Counted from the first letter of the stretch, positions 1 to 5,724 are shown. The stretch is 8,700 nt of DNA from Ruminococcus sp. UBA1780 (GCA_002315235.1 DCGK01000065.1:1-8700); one strand, 5' to 3'. Notes: generated from the letters alone by a model not told the origin. A program made the numbers and translations.

Positions 1-271
1 CTTCTCTTTCAGCTTTTTCAGCTTCGCGCTTAGCGTCGTCTTCGGCCTTCTTAGCTTCTCTTTCAGCCTTCTTTGCAGCTTCTGCTTCTTCATCGATTAC
101 AGGAGCCTTAGGAGCCTTTGGTGCTGCAGGAGCCTTAGGAGCTTCTGCTTCTGCCACTGCTGCTGTTTCTGCTGCAGTGTCTGTATCCTGAACTGTGCTT
201 GCTGAAACTGCTGTGCCTGTTGCGAGCATTGTGAGTGCTGAGATACCAGCGATAATCTTGTTAATCTTCAT
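1..271 (-). CDS. Secreted Ala/Lys/Glu-rich low-complexity protein (N-terminal part only)
   Basis: The leftward frame opens at ATG 271-269 and stays open to the window edge (90 codons plus one base), so the C-terminal part is missing. Residues 1-24 form a signal peptide: short basic start (MKINK), hydrophobic core, then AVSA before Ser25 as a likely cleavage site. Residues 25-45 are Thr/Ala/Glu-rich, 44-57 hold PKAP repeats, and from about 61 the chain becomes a charged Ala/Lys/Glu/Arg repeat (AKKAE, REAKKAE, REAEKAE) expected to form a long charged helix or coiled coil, as in TolA-like linkers. It should be exported; its function is unknown and I do not assign a family. AGGA at 281-278 lies six bases before the ATG and a stronger AGGGAGG lies farther upstream behind a hairpin. 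It is divergent from the sigma factor gene, which makes it a possible, unproven, target of that system. Confidence 0.85.
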   Translation of the reverse strand, partial: MKINKIIAGISALTMLATGTAVSASTVQDTDTAAETAAVAEAEAPKAPAAPKAPKAPVIDEEAEAAKKAEREAKKAEDDAKREAEKAERE

Positions 272-280
272 AATAGTTCC

Positions 281-301
281 TGTTCCGTTTCTTCCGGAAC
301 A
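281..301 (-). promoter_or_regulatory. Leader hairpin between two Shine-Dalgarno-like sequences
   Basis: In the leftward transcript, UGUUCCG (301-295) and CGGAACA (287-281) pair as a 7-bp stem with a 7-base loop. On one side lies AGGGAGG (310-304), on the other AGGA (281-278), which is next to the start codon. Folding would leave AGGGAGG about 11 unpaired bases from the ATG. The pairing is seen in the sequence; a role in translation is inference. Confidence 0.45.
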
Positions 302-413
302 GACCTCCCTTCGAAATTAAAATTTTATAAATGTGTTTTTTCTGAATAAGTTTTTATATAGATTTCAAACTGCAGTTTTTGTTTTCTATGCTAATTAGAT
401 GCACTGGTTTCAG

Positions 414-466
414 AAAAGGTTCCCGGGAAAAAATATTTTTTTAAAAAAATTTTCCGGGAACCTTTT
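414..466. repeat. Large inverted repeat in the divergent intergenic region
   Basis: AAAAGGTTCCCGG (414-426) pairs perfectly with CCGGGAACCTTTT (454-466); a G-T pair and AAA/TTT extend this to 17 pairs around an A/T-only centre. T463-T467 gives it the look of an intrinsic terminator on the + strand, and TTTT follows it on the - strand too. Both flanking genes read away from it, so it does not end either of them. It could be a terminator for an unseen small transcript, a leader attenuator for the leftward gene, or a DNA-level palindrome. Confidence 0.6.
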
Positions 467-468
467 TG

Positions 469-480
469 TGTTCCGGAACA
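469..480. promoter_or_regulatory. Perfect 12-bp palindrome TGTTCCGGAACA, operator-like
   Basis: The site lies 16 bases upstream of the sigma gene's -35 box. Its half TTCCGGAACA recurs at 292-301 in front of the leftward gene, and close variants (TTCCCGGGAA at 420-429, TTCCGGGAA at 452-460) lie between. Clustered, spaced palindromes in a divergent region suggest a regulator binding site. No regulator can be named. Confidence 0.35.
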
Positions 481-496
481 TCATATTAGTGATGTA

Positions 497-525
497 TTGA
501 CAGGCACATGTTTCGAATGTAGAAT
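497..525 (+). promoter_or_regulatory. SigA-type promoter for the ECF sigma operon
   Basis: TTGACA (497-502) is followed after exactly 17 bases by TAGAAT (520-525), one mismatch from the two consensus hexamers. Predicted transcription start is near 532, about 60 bases before the ATG. The promoter is of the housekeeping type; I saw no clear ECF-type -35 AAC/-10 CGT pair here, so autoregulation is not evident. Confidence 0.75.
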
Positions 526-592
526 AAATATGTAAGTATGTATCCGTTGTATACGGTACGGTTTGGATTTCTACAGGGGGATACAATAATAT

Positions 593-1048
593 ATGAATTC
601 AAAGGAACAGTTCAGTCAGCTTGTTCTGAAATACAAAGATTCTCTTTTTTTTACTGCTAAGTCAATACTGCGGAATGACACAGATGCAGAAGATGCTGTA
701 TGCAGTGCAGTTATGAAAGCTTTTGAAAATTTCAGCCAGCTGAGAGAACCGAATTATTTTAAGTCGTGGATAACACGAATTGTGATTAATGAAGCATATA
801 CGATATGCAGAAAAAATAAAAATCTTCAGTCTATGGAAGAGATGACCTCAGAACCGTCCTACAGCGATCATCATGATGAGATGTGGGAGATTGTGAATTC
901 ACTTGATGAAGAGTTCAGAACCGTTATTATAATGTTCTATTATAATGATATTCCTGTAAAGGATATAGCTGAATATCTTAATATTGCTCCCGGTACAGTC
1001 AAATCAAGACTGAACCGCGGAAGAGCAAAACTGAAGGAACTATTGTAA
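593..1048 (+). CDS. ECF-family RNA polymerase sigma factor
   Basis: At 151 residues this has the compact two-domain layout of extracytoplasmic-function sigma factors. Residues about 6-75 match region 2: the helix with TAKSILRNDTDAEDAV and the FKSWITRIVINEA segment are typical of the core-binding and -10-recognition region. Residues about 95-151 match region 4, with a helix-turn-helix around VKDIAEYLNIAPGTVKSRL that would contact the -35 element. No region 1.1 or 3 is present. The start follows AGGGGG (575-580), with a rather long 12-base spacer; no better start is visible. The downstream gene encodes a membrane protein with a short cytoplasmic N-terminus, the usual arrangement of sigma and anti-sigma. 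The stop codon lies inside the left arm of a perfect 14-bp hairpin. The exact ECF subgroup and its target promoters cannot be told from sequence alone. Confidence 0.93.
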   Translation: MNSKEQFSQLVLKYKDSLFFTAKSILRNDTDAEDAVCSAVMKAFENFSQLREPNYFKSWITRIVINEAYTICRKNKNLQSMEEMTSEPSYSDHHDEMWEIVNSLDEEFRTVIIMFYYNDIPVKDIAEYLNIAPGTVKSRLNRGRAKLKELL

Positions 1049-1074
1049 ACGCATTAAATAAATGCGTTTACAAT
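1042..1074 (+). repeat. Perfect 14-bp hairpin overlapping the sigma factor stop codon
   Basis: ATTGTAAACGCATT (1042-1055) and AATGCGTTTACAAT (1061-1074) are exact inverted repeats with a five-base AAATA loop. The sigma stop TAA (1046-1048) is within the left arm. No T run follows, so it is not a standard terminator. The GTAAACG/CGTTTAC core recurs at 1133-1178 (with a paired base change) and 5661-5693. Confidence 0.7.
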
Positions 1075-1076
1075 TA

Positions 1077-1119
1077 GCCGATATGCACGGAGATGACGTA
1101 GTCATCGGATGTGCAAGGC
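1077..1119 (+). ncRNA. Possible structured RNA element between sigma and anti-sigma genes
   Basis: Three nested helices can form: GCC/GGC (1077-1079 with 1117-1119), TGCAC/GTGCA (1084-1088 with 1111-1115), and GATGAC/GTCATC (1092-1097 with 1101-1106, loop GTA). Internal loops contain GGA and GGAT. It fits none of the riboswitch consensus patterns I recall. It may be a cis-acting mRNA element or part of a repeat unit that includes the flanking hairpins. Confidence 0.35.
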
Positions 1120-1132
1120 AATAAAAATAAAA

Positions 1133-1178
1133 TAATTATAGTGAACGTAAAAATTCTTTTTTGCGTTCACTATAATTA
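1133..1178 (+). repeat. Long hairpin (15-21 bp) just upstream of the anti-sigma gene
   Basis: TAATTATAGTGAACG (1133-1147) pairs perfectly with CGTTCACTATAATTA (1164-1178). A T-G pair and AAAAA/TTTTT (1149-1153 with 1158-1162) can extend the stem to 21 pairs around a four-base loop. The 3' side is followed by ACACTG, not a T run, so it is unlikely to be a plain terminator on this strand. It ends 16 bases before the AGGTG ribosome site of the next gene, so it may affect stability or translation of that message. Confidence 0.7.
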
Positions 1179-1209
1179 CACTGTAGTATATGAAAGGTGT
1201 GAATGATAT

Positions 1210-2130
1210 ATGAGTATGGATATGCTAAAAAAGAGTGCAGAGAACAGAAAGAAACTTATTCCTGCGGATTTTGACAGCAGAATAGACAGCCTTCTGGCTT
1301 CTCTTCCGGATGAGGTTCCGGTTTCAGAAAGCACAGAAGCAGAGGTAATAAAAAGAACCAGACATTTTAATATTCGTCCGCTTGTATCTGCGGCAGCGGT
1401 ATTTGCACTGGCTCTGACAGGTATATGGGCTGCCGGAAGCGGTGCTCACAGAACATTCGGCCGCGGTCAGGGAAATGATAAAAAATATGTTACAACATCA
1501 GAGGCTTGTGAAACAACGTCTGTGACCTCAGCGGAAGCGGAAACTTCAGCGAGTGAAACTGAAGAAGTGACATCCGAAGTAACATCAGCCGGTACTGAGA
1601 ACGAAAGCGTGGCTTTCTCTGAAGCGGTAAAACAGAACAGTTCAGATGAACACGGCAGTTCTCATGCTTCATCTCCTGAAGCCGTACCTTCTGATGAAGT
1701 ACAGAAGCCGGTACCGGGAAATCCGAATGAGCATGAGAAGGTGACAGCTCCTGCACAGCCGGAACATCCTGAACACCCTGACCATCCTGCAGCTCCTTCT
1801 TCACCGGAGGCACCGTCCCGCCCGGATGAACCTTTAAAACCGGAAGAACTCACACCGCCGGCAGCTCCGGAACATCCTGAACATCCGGTTCAGGGAAATG
1901 AAAAGGAGCACGGCAAACCGGAACACCCGGAGGTCCCGGTACAGGTTCATCCTGAGCACCCGTTAAACAAAACCGACAGGGATGAAAATAAAAAGAATAT
2001 TAACACTCAGGAAGAAGCCGTTCCGTACAATGCAGGAAATACAATGATGCCGGCGCCGCATGATAATGAAGCGGGAAAAGCACATGAACCGGAGCATGTT
2101 CATCCTGACAAAGAACAGAAGAAAGATTAA
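1210..2130 (+). CDS. Putative membrane-bound anti-sigma factor with His/Pro/Glu-rich exterior
   Basis: This 306-residue protein has a cytoplasmic N-terminus (1-55, with a helical stretch including FDSRIDSLLASLPDEV), one membrane segment (about 56-77), a Ser/Thr/Glu linker (about 94-160) and an outer region (about 171-306) rich in Pro, Glu and His. PEHPEHP-like repeats occur at 184-192, 220-226, 237-240, 247-251 and 294-299; there are 14 His after residue 170. The only Cys is at 100, and the HxxxCxxC motif of zinc-type anti-sigma factors is absent. Position after an ECF sigma gene and the single-pass layout suggest an anti-sigma that binds sigma inside and senses something outside. The outer part could bind metal or the cell wall; this is inference. 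ATG 1210 follows AGGTG (1195-1199) at ten bases; ATG 1216 is an alternative. A strong terminator follows. Confidence 0.7.
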   Translation: MSMDMLKKSAENRKKLIPADFDSRIDSLLASLPDEVPVSESTEAEVIKRTRHFNIRPLVSAAAVFALALTGIWAAGSGAHRTFGRGQGNDKKYVTTSEACETTSVTSAEAETSASETEEVTSEVTSAGTENESVAFSEAVKQNSSDEHGSSHASSPEAVPSDEVQKPVPGNPNEHEKVTAPAQPEHPEHPDHPAAPSSPEAPSRPDEPLKPEELTPPAAPEHPEHPVQGNEKEHGKPEHPEVPVQVHPEHPLNKTDRDENKKNINTQEEAVPYNAGNTMMPAPHDNEAGKAHEPEHVHPDKEQKKD

Positions 2131-2143
2131 ATATGATAATCAG

Positions 2144-2188
2144 GCATCTCAGAGTTACGCAGGCCGTGTAATTCTGAGGTGCTTTTTT
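2144..2188 (+). terminator. Strong intrinsic terminator of the sigma/anti-sigma unit
   Basis: The sequence starting GCATCTCAGA (2144-2153) pairs with TTCTGAGGTGC (2172-2182) and the helix continues inward to C2160-G2166. This gives 17 pairs, three of them G-U, around a five-base loop, followed directly by TTTTTT (2183-2188). It starts 13 bases after the stop codon. Confidence 0.92.
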
Positions 2189-2265
2189 AATATGTTTACG
2201 ATAAATGAGTATTTTTCAATATAAACAGTTATTCCGTGTACCTAAAATCTGTGAATTCAGTACTG

Positions 2266-2294
2266 TTGAAACACTGATGCCGATATGCTATAAT
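2266..2294 (+). promoter_or_regulatory. Strong extended -10 promoter for fhs
   Basis: TTGAAA (2266-2271), a 17-base spacer, then TGC immediately before a perfect TATAAT (2289-2294). Both a near-consensus -35 and an extended -10 TGn are present. The start should be near 2301, leaving a leader of about 58 bases with no obvious riboswitch. Confidence 0.85.
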
Positions 2295-2343
2295 ATATAT
2301 TATTAGTGTATGTTATTTTGTGTGAAATAAATTTCTTAAGGTG

Positions 2344-2350
2344 AAAGGGA
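2344..2350 (+). promoter_or_regulatory. Ribosome site that sets the fhs start
   Basis: AAAGGGA ends eight bases before ATG 2359. The upstream in-frame GTG at 2341 has AAGG directly against it with no proper spacing, so it is rejected as the start. Confidence 0.7.
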
Positions 2351-2358
2351 CAGAATTT

Positions 2359-4041
2359 ATGTTAACTGATATCGAAATAGCTCAGGGAGCAAAGATGAAA
2401 AAAATCACAGAGATTGCAGATGTTCTCGAAATCGAAAACGATGATCTTGAACAGTACGGACAGTACAAGGCAAAACTCTCTGAAGCAATTTATAAAAAGC
2501 TTGACAGCAAGCCGGACGGAAAACTTATTCTTGTTACAGCTATCAATCCTACTCCTGCCGGAGAAGGAAAGACAACAGTAAGTGTCGGCCTTACACAGGC
2601 TATGGCTAAGACAGGAAGAAAGGCTATGCTCGCTCTCAGGGAACCGTCACTCGGACCTGTTTTCGGAATTAAGGGCGGTGCTGCAGGCGGCGGATATTCA
2701 CAGGTAGTTCCTATGGAAGACATCAACCTTCACTTCACAGGAGATATGCACGCAATTACTGCTGCCAATAACCTTATCTGTGCAATGCTCGACAACCACA
2801 TGCAGCAGGGCAATGACCTCAGAATAGACTGCAGAAGAGTAATCTTCAAAAGATGTCTTGATATGAACGACAGAGCTCTCAGAAACACAATCATCGGTCT
2901 TGGCGGAAAGGTAAACGGCGTTCCGCGTGAGGACGGCTTCCAGATTACTGTTGCTTCTGAAATTATGGCTATTCTCTGTCTTGCATCTGATCTCGACGAC
3001 CTTAAGAAACGTATCGGCAATATTCTTGTTGCATATGACCTTGACGGCAATCCTGTTTTTGCACGTCAGCTTGGTGTTCAGGGTGCTGCAACAGCACTCC
3101 TTAAGGATGCGCTCAAGCCAAACCTTGTACAGACACTTGAAAACAACCCGGTTTTCATTCACGGCGGCCCTTTTGCCAATATCGCTCACGGCTGCAACAG
3201 TATAAGAGCTACAAAGCTCGCACTTAAACTCGGTGATTACTGTATCACTGAGGCGGGCTTCGGTTCAGACCTCGGTGCTGAAAAGTTCTTTGATATCAAG
3301 TGCCGTTTTGCCGGCCTTAAGCCTTCATGTGTTGTTCTTGTTGCTACAATCAGGGCACTTAAGTACAACGGTGGTATTCCCAAGACAGAGCTTACAGCAG
3401 AAAATGTGGATGCACTCAGAAAGGGCATCGTAAATCTTAAAACTCATATTGAAAACATGAAGAAGTTCGGTCTCCCTGTTGTCGTTGCAATCAACAGATT
3501 CCATACTGACACAGATGCCGAGATAGCCGTTATTGAAGAAGTATGCAGAGAAATGTCCGTTGAAGTTTCTCTCACCGAAATCTTCGCAAAGGGCGGAGAA
3601 GGCGGAACAGATCTCGCTGACAAGGTCTGCAGCACTATTGAAAAGGCTGAAAGGAACGGTGAAATAAACTTTGCACCTATTTACGATGAAAAGCTTCCTG
3701 TAAAGGAAAAGCTTGAAACAATTGCAAGGGAAATATACAGAGCAGACGGAGTTATCTTTACAGCTCAGGCTGAAAAGTCACTTAAGGAAATCGAAAAGCT
3801 TGGATTTACTGATATCCCGGTATGTGTGGCAAAGACACAGTATTCTCTTTCTGATGATCCGGCACTTCTCGGAAAGCCTGAGAACTTCATGATCACTGTA
3901 AGAGACCTTAAGGTTTCAGCAGGTGCGGGATTTATCGTTGCCTATACAGGTGACATCATGACAATGCCTGGTCTTCCGAAGGCTCCGGCAGCACTCAGAA
4001 TTGACTGCGACAACGACGGAAATATCACAGGACTTTTCTGA
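2359..4041 (+). CDS. fhs: Formate-tetrahydrofolate ligase
   Basis: It catalyses ATP-dependent joining of formate to tetrahydrofolate, giving 10-formyl-THF for purine, formyl-Met and one-carbon metabolism in the cytoplasm. The 560-residue length is typical of the family. Visible motifs are the ATP-binding TPAGEGKTT (65-73), the signature [11 protein letters not shown] (103-113) and the second signature [12 protein letters not shown] (328-339). The N-terminus MLTDIEIAQ matches the family start and supports ATG 2359 over GTG 2341. The gene has its own strong promoter and is followed after one base by tsaE, so the three genes fhs-tsaE-tsaB likely share a message. Presence of fhs does not itself show acetogenesis, since many non-acetogenic Clostridia carry it for biosynthesis. 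Confidence 0.97.
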   Translation: MLTDIEIAQGAKMKKITEIADVLEIENDDLEQYGQYKAKLSEAIYKKLDSKPDGKLILVTAINPTPAGEGKTTVSVGLTQAMAKTGRKAMLALREPSLGPVFGIKGGAAGGGYSQVVPMEDINLHFTGDMHAITAANNLICAMLDNHMQQGNDLRIDCRRVIFKRCLDMNDRALRNTIIGLGGKVNGVPREDGFQITVASEIMAILCLASDLDDLKKRIGNILVAYDLDGNPVFARQLGVQGAATALLKDALKPNLVQTLENNPVFIHGGPFANIAHGCNSIRATKLALKLGDYCITEAGFGSDLGAEKFFDIKCRFAGLKPSCVVLVATIRALKYNGGIPKTELTAENVDALRKGIVNLKTHIENMKKFGLPVVVAINRFHTDTDAEIAVIEEVCREMSVEVSLTEIFAKGGEGGTDLADKVCSTIEKAERNGEINFAPIYDEKLPVKEKLETIAREIYRADGVIFTAQAEKSLKEIEKLGFTDIPVCVAKTQYSLSDDPALLGKPENFMITVRDLKVSAGAGFIVAYTGDIMTMPGLPKAPAALRIDCDNDGNITGLF

Positions 4042-4042
4042 T

Positions 4043-4483
4043 ATGGCAGTATACAGAACAGAATCTCCTGAGGAGACTATAGAGTTTGCTTCAAAAGTTG
4101 GTGCTCTTCTTAAAAAAGGCGATGTAATCGCCTACAGGGGCGGCCTTGGAGCTGGGAAGACAACCTTTACCCGCGGACTGGCCATCGGTGCCGGCCTTGA
4201 GGATGAGGTTGCATCTCCGACATTTGCACTTGTAAACGAATATCACGGAGCACTTGATATTTATCACTTTGATATGTACCGCATCGAAAGTGCTGATGAT
4301 CTTGAAACCACAGGATTTTTTGACTATCCGATAGATGAAAGCGTATTTGTTATCGAATGGTCGGAAAATATTACTGAGGTTCTGCCGGCAGACACTGTAT
4401 TTATCGAAATACGCCGTACAGGTGACGAATCAAGAGAAATTATAATCGAAGGAGATGAGCGGTTTGCAGATATTAGGAATTGA
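4043..4483 (+). CDS. tsaE: tRNA t6A synthesis ATPase TsaE
   Basis: TsaE is the P-loop ATPase that works with TsaB and TsaD to place threonylcarbamoyl on A37 of ANN-decoding tRNAs. The Walker A motif is GGLGAGKTT; downstream YHFDMYRI and FVIEWSEN match the conserved HxDxYR and VIEWxE segments of the family. ATG 4043 gives 146 residues, the usual family size. It follows AGGA (4029-4032) at ten bases, and lies one base after the fhs stop, so translation is probably coupled to fhs. An open frame reaches farther upstream (ATG 4001), but that would run 41 bases into fhs and add residues unlike the family. The 3' end overlaps tsaB. The partner tsaD is not in the window. Confidence 0.95.
   Translation: MAVYRTESPEETIEFASKVGALLKKGDVIAYRGGLGAGKTTFTRGLAIGAGLEDEVASPTFALVNEYHGALDIYHFDMYRIESADDLETTGFFDYPIDESVFVIEWSENITEVLPADTVFIEIRRTGDESREIIIEGDERFADIRN
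4448..4454 (+). promoter_or_regulatory. Ribosome site pointing to a TTG start for tsaB
   Basis: GAAGGAG touches ATG 4455 with no spacer but lies nine bases before TTG 4464. The TTG start yields a protein opening LQILGIDTS, in line with the usual family opening of a short hydrophobic strand and DTS. Confidence 0.6.
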
Positions 4484-5144
4484 TACATCCGGCAAAAATG
4501 CCTCTGTTGCTGTCTGGAATGACGGAAATCTCAGAGCGCAGTATTATGTGCAGACCAGAATGACACATTCACAGGTTATTCTTCCTCTTTGTCAGAAGAT
4601 GATGGAGGATCTCGGGATAACGGTTAAGGATATTGACAGATTTGCTGTGGCAGCAGGACCGGGTTCATACACAGGTCTCAGAATAGGCATTTCAGCTGTA
4701 AAGGCGCTTTCGTTCGGACTTGGAAAGATGTGTAACGGAGTTTCGACACTTGAAGCGATTGCGTACAATTTTGCCGGAGCAGCTGACTGTTATGTCTGTG
4801 CGATGATGAAGGCAAGACTTGATATTGTTTACTGTGCGGTGTTCAGAGTGAACGGAAGCAGCGTTTCATACTGCATGAATGACTGCATGATGACTACAGC
4901 CGAGGCAGCAGAGGAACTGAAAAAGTATGACGGCAGGATAATAATTGCCGGAGATGCAGCAGAAGACTTTGTTTCAGCTTTCGGAAATGACAGGACAGTT
5001 ACTGCACCAGCCCATCTCCGGGGACAGCTTGCAGCAGGAATATGCATGTGTGCAGCAGAAAAGGACGGACAGAATCCTGAGGATATTGATGCCCTTTACA
5101 TGCAGATAACAAAGGCTGAAAAAGATTTACTGCAAAAAAATTAA
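4464..5144 (+). CDS. tsaB: tRNA t6A synthesis protein TsaB
   Basis: TsaB is the catalytically inactive paralogue and dimer partner of TsaD in the bacterial t6A complex. The N-terminal strand with LGIDTS and the conserved GPGSYTGLRIG segment identify it; both are hallmarks of the actin-like ASKHA fold in this family. With the TTG start at 4464 it has 226 residues, close to the usual length. ATG 4455 (three codons longer) is the alternative, but its ribosome site would have no spacer. The gene overlaps the 3' end of tsaE by 20 bases, so the two are translated from one message and probably coupled. No tsaD or rimI follows, unlike the common tsaE-tsaB-rimI-tsaD order; rpiB follows instead with its own promoter. 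Confidence 0.94.
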   Translation: MQILGIDTSGKNASVAVWNDGNLRAQYYVQTRMTHSQVILPLCQKMMEDLGITVKDIDRFAVAAGPGSYTGLRIGISAVKALSFGLGKMCNGVSTLEAIAYNFAGAADCYVCAMMKARLDIVYCAVFRVNGSSVSYCMNDCMMTTAEAAEELKKYDGRIIIAGDAAEDFVSAFGNDRTVTAPAHLRGQLAAGICMCAAEKDGQNPEDIDALYMQITKAEKDLLQKN

Positions 5145-5153
5145 TGATAATTG

Positions 5154-5182
5154 TTGATTTTTTATAATATTAATGTTATAAT
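5154..5182 (+). promoter_or_regulatory. Promoter for rpiB
   Basis: TTGATT (5154-5159), 17-base spacer, TATAAT (5177-5182). A second TATAAT lies at 5163-5168 but lacks a good -35. The predicted start leaves a leader of roughly 30 bases. No terminator is visible between tsaB and this promoter, so read-through from fhs is also possible. Confidence 0.7.
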
Positions 5183-5220
5183 TTAATCATTATTTTAGAT
5201 ATTTAACAGGAGGAACTACA

Positions 5221-5658
5221 ATGATAGCAATCGGATGCGATCATGCGGCAGTTGAACTTAAGGACGAAATAGTTAATTTTCTTAAGGAAAAAAATATAGA
5301 GGTTACTGACTGCGGAATTAAGGCAGGAGAAAAATGCGATTATCCTGACATGGCTGAAAAGGTATGCGGACTTATTACTTCAGGACAGGCTGAAAAGGGT
5401 ATTCTCGTATGCGGAACAGGTATCGGAATGTCAATCGCGGCAAACAAGATTAAGGGTATCCGTGCAGCTGTGTGTTCAGAACATTTTTCAGCTAAGTATA
5501 CAAGACTCCATAATGACGCCAACGTTCTCTGCATGGGCGCAAGAGTAACCGGCCCTGGTCTTGCACTTGAACTTACAGATATTTTTGTAAACACAGAATT
5601 CGAAGGCGGACGTCATCAGAGACGTGTTGATCTCATTACAGCACTTGAAGAAAAGTAA
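5221..5658 (+). CDS. rpiB: Ribose-5-phosphate isomerase B
   Basis: This cytoplasmic enzyme of the pentose phosphate pathway interconverts ribose 5-phosphate and ribulose 5-phosphate. The 145-residue length and the opening MIAIGCDHAA are typical of the RpiB/LacAB family. The active-site loop CGTGIG (64-69) carries the expected catalytic Cys64, and RLHNDANVLCMGAR supplies the conserved His97, Asn98 and Arg108. LacA/LacB subunits (galactose-6-phosphate isomerase) are related, but a single gene beside upp and without lactose genes points to RpiB. A perfect AGGAGG (5208-5213) lies seven bases before the ATG. The gene has its own promoter and is followed by a short spacer with a hairpin and then upp, a pairing that makes sense as ribose phosphate feeds PRPP. 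Confidence 0.95.
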   Translation: MIAIGCDHAAVELKDEIVNFLKEKNIEVTDCGIKAGEKCDYPDMAEKVCGLITSGQAEKGILVCGTGIGMSIAANKIKGIRAAVCSEHFSAKYTRLHNDANVLCMGARVTGPGLALELTDIFVNTEFEGGRHQRRVDLITALEEK

Positions 5659-5660
5659 AA

Positions 5661-5693
5661 TACAGTAAACGCAAAAAAATGACGTTTACTATA
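5661..5693 (+). repeat. Intergenic hairpin between rpiB and upp, same family as 1042-1178 hairpins
   Basis: AGTAAACG (5664-5671) pairs with CGTTTACT (5683-5690), with an 11-base A-rich loop; two more A/T pairs form beyond a mismatch. The core is shared with the hairpin at the sigma stop codon. No T run follows on the + strand, so it should allow transcription into upp. Confidence 0.6.
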
Positions 5694-5724
5694 AAAATAA
5701 TATGAAAAAGGAGGATAAGATACA

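Larger units (their letters stand above)
272..592. other. Divergent intergenic region, 321 bases
   Basis: This holds the leader of the leftward gene (272-310), an AT-rich stretch (311-410) where I could not place a convincing leftward promoter, the large inverted repeat (414-466), the 12-bp palindrome (469-480) and the sigma promoter (497-525). I see no coding sequence in it. Confidence 0.7.

Noticed and set aside
311..410. Leftward promoter for the secreted protein gene
   Set aside because: Several AT-rich -10-like sequences exist (for example TATAAA at 329-324 and 358-353 on the - strand), but none has a matching -35 at 16-18 bases, so I do not call one.
1075..1125. Group II intron domain V or a known riboswitch
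   Set aside because: The AGC/GUUC catalytic triad layout of domain V is absent, and no known riboswitch pattern I recall fits; left as an unclassified structure.
1133..1178. Intrinsic terminator between sigma and anti-sigma genes
   Set aside because: The T run lies inside the stem, not after it, and the sequence after the stem is ACACTG.
1490..1853. Two - strand open frames opposite the His/Pro-rich exterior coding region
   Set aside because: Their Gly/Ser/Cys or Val/Gln-rich translations mirror the repeats on the + strand. The + frame has a ribosome site, a membrane segment and a terminator directly after its stop.
2341..2358. GTG 2341 as the fhs start
   Set aside because: It would place six extra residues before the conserved family N-terminus and leave no spacer from AAGG; AAAGGGA is well placed for ATG 2359.
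2301..2358. Tetrahydrofolate riboswitch in the fhs leader
   Set aside because: The leader of about 58 bases is too short, AT-rich and lacks paired helices.
2698..3189. A 163-codon open frame on the - strand inside fhs
   Set aside because: It lies wholly antisense to a clear, conserved enzyme gene, has no recognisable motif, and has no ribosome site I could support. It is a by-product of fhs codon use.
4001..4042. ATG 4001 as the tsaE start
   Set aside because: It lies inside fhs, adds 14 Thr/Ser-rich residues not seen in the family, and has no good ribosome site.
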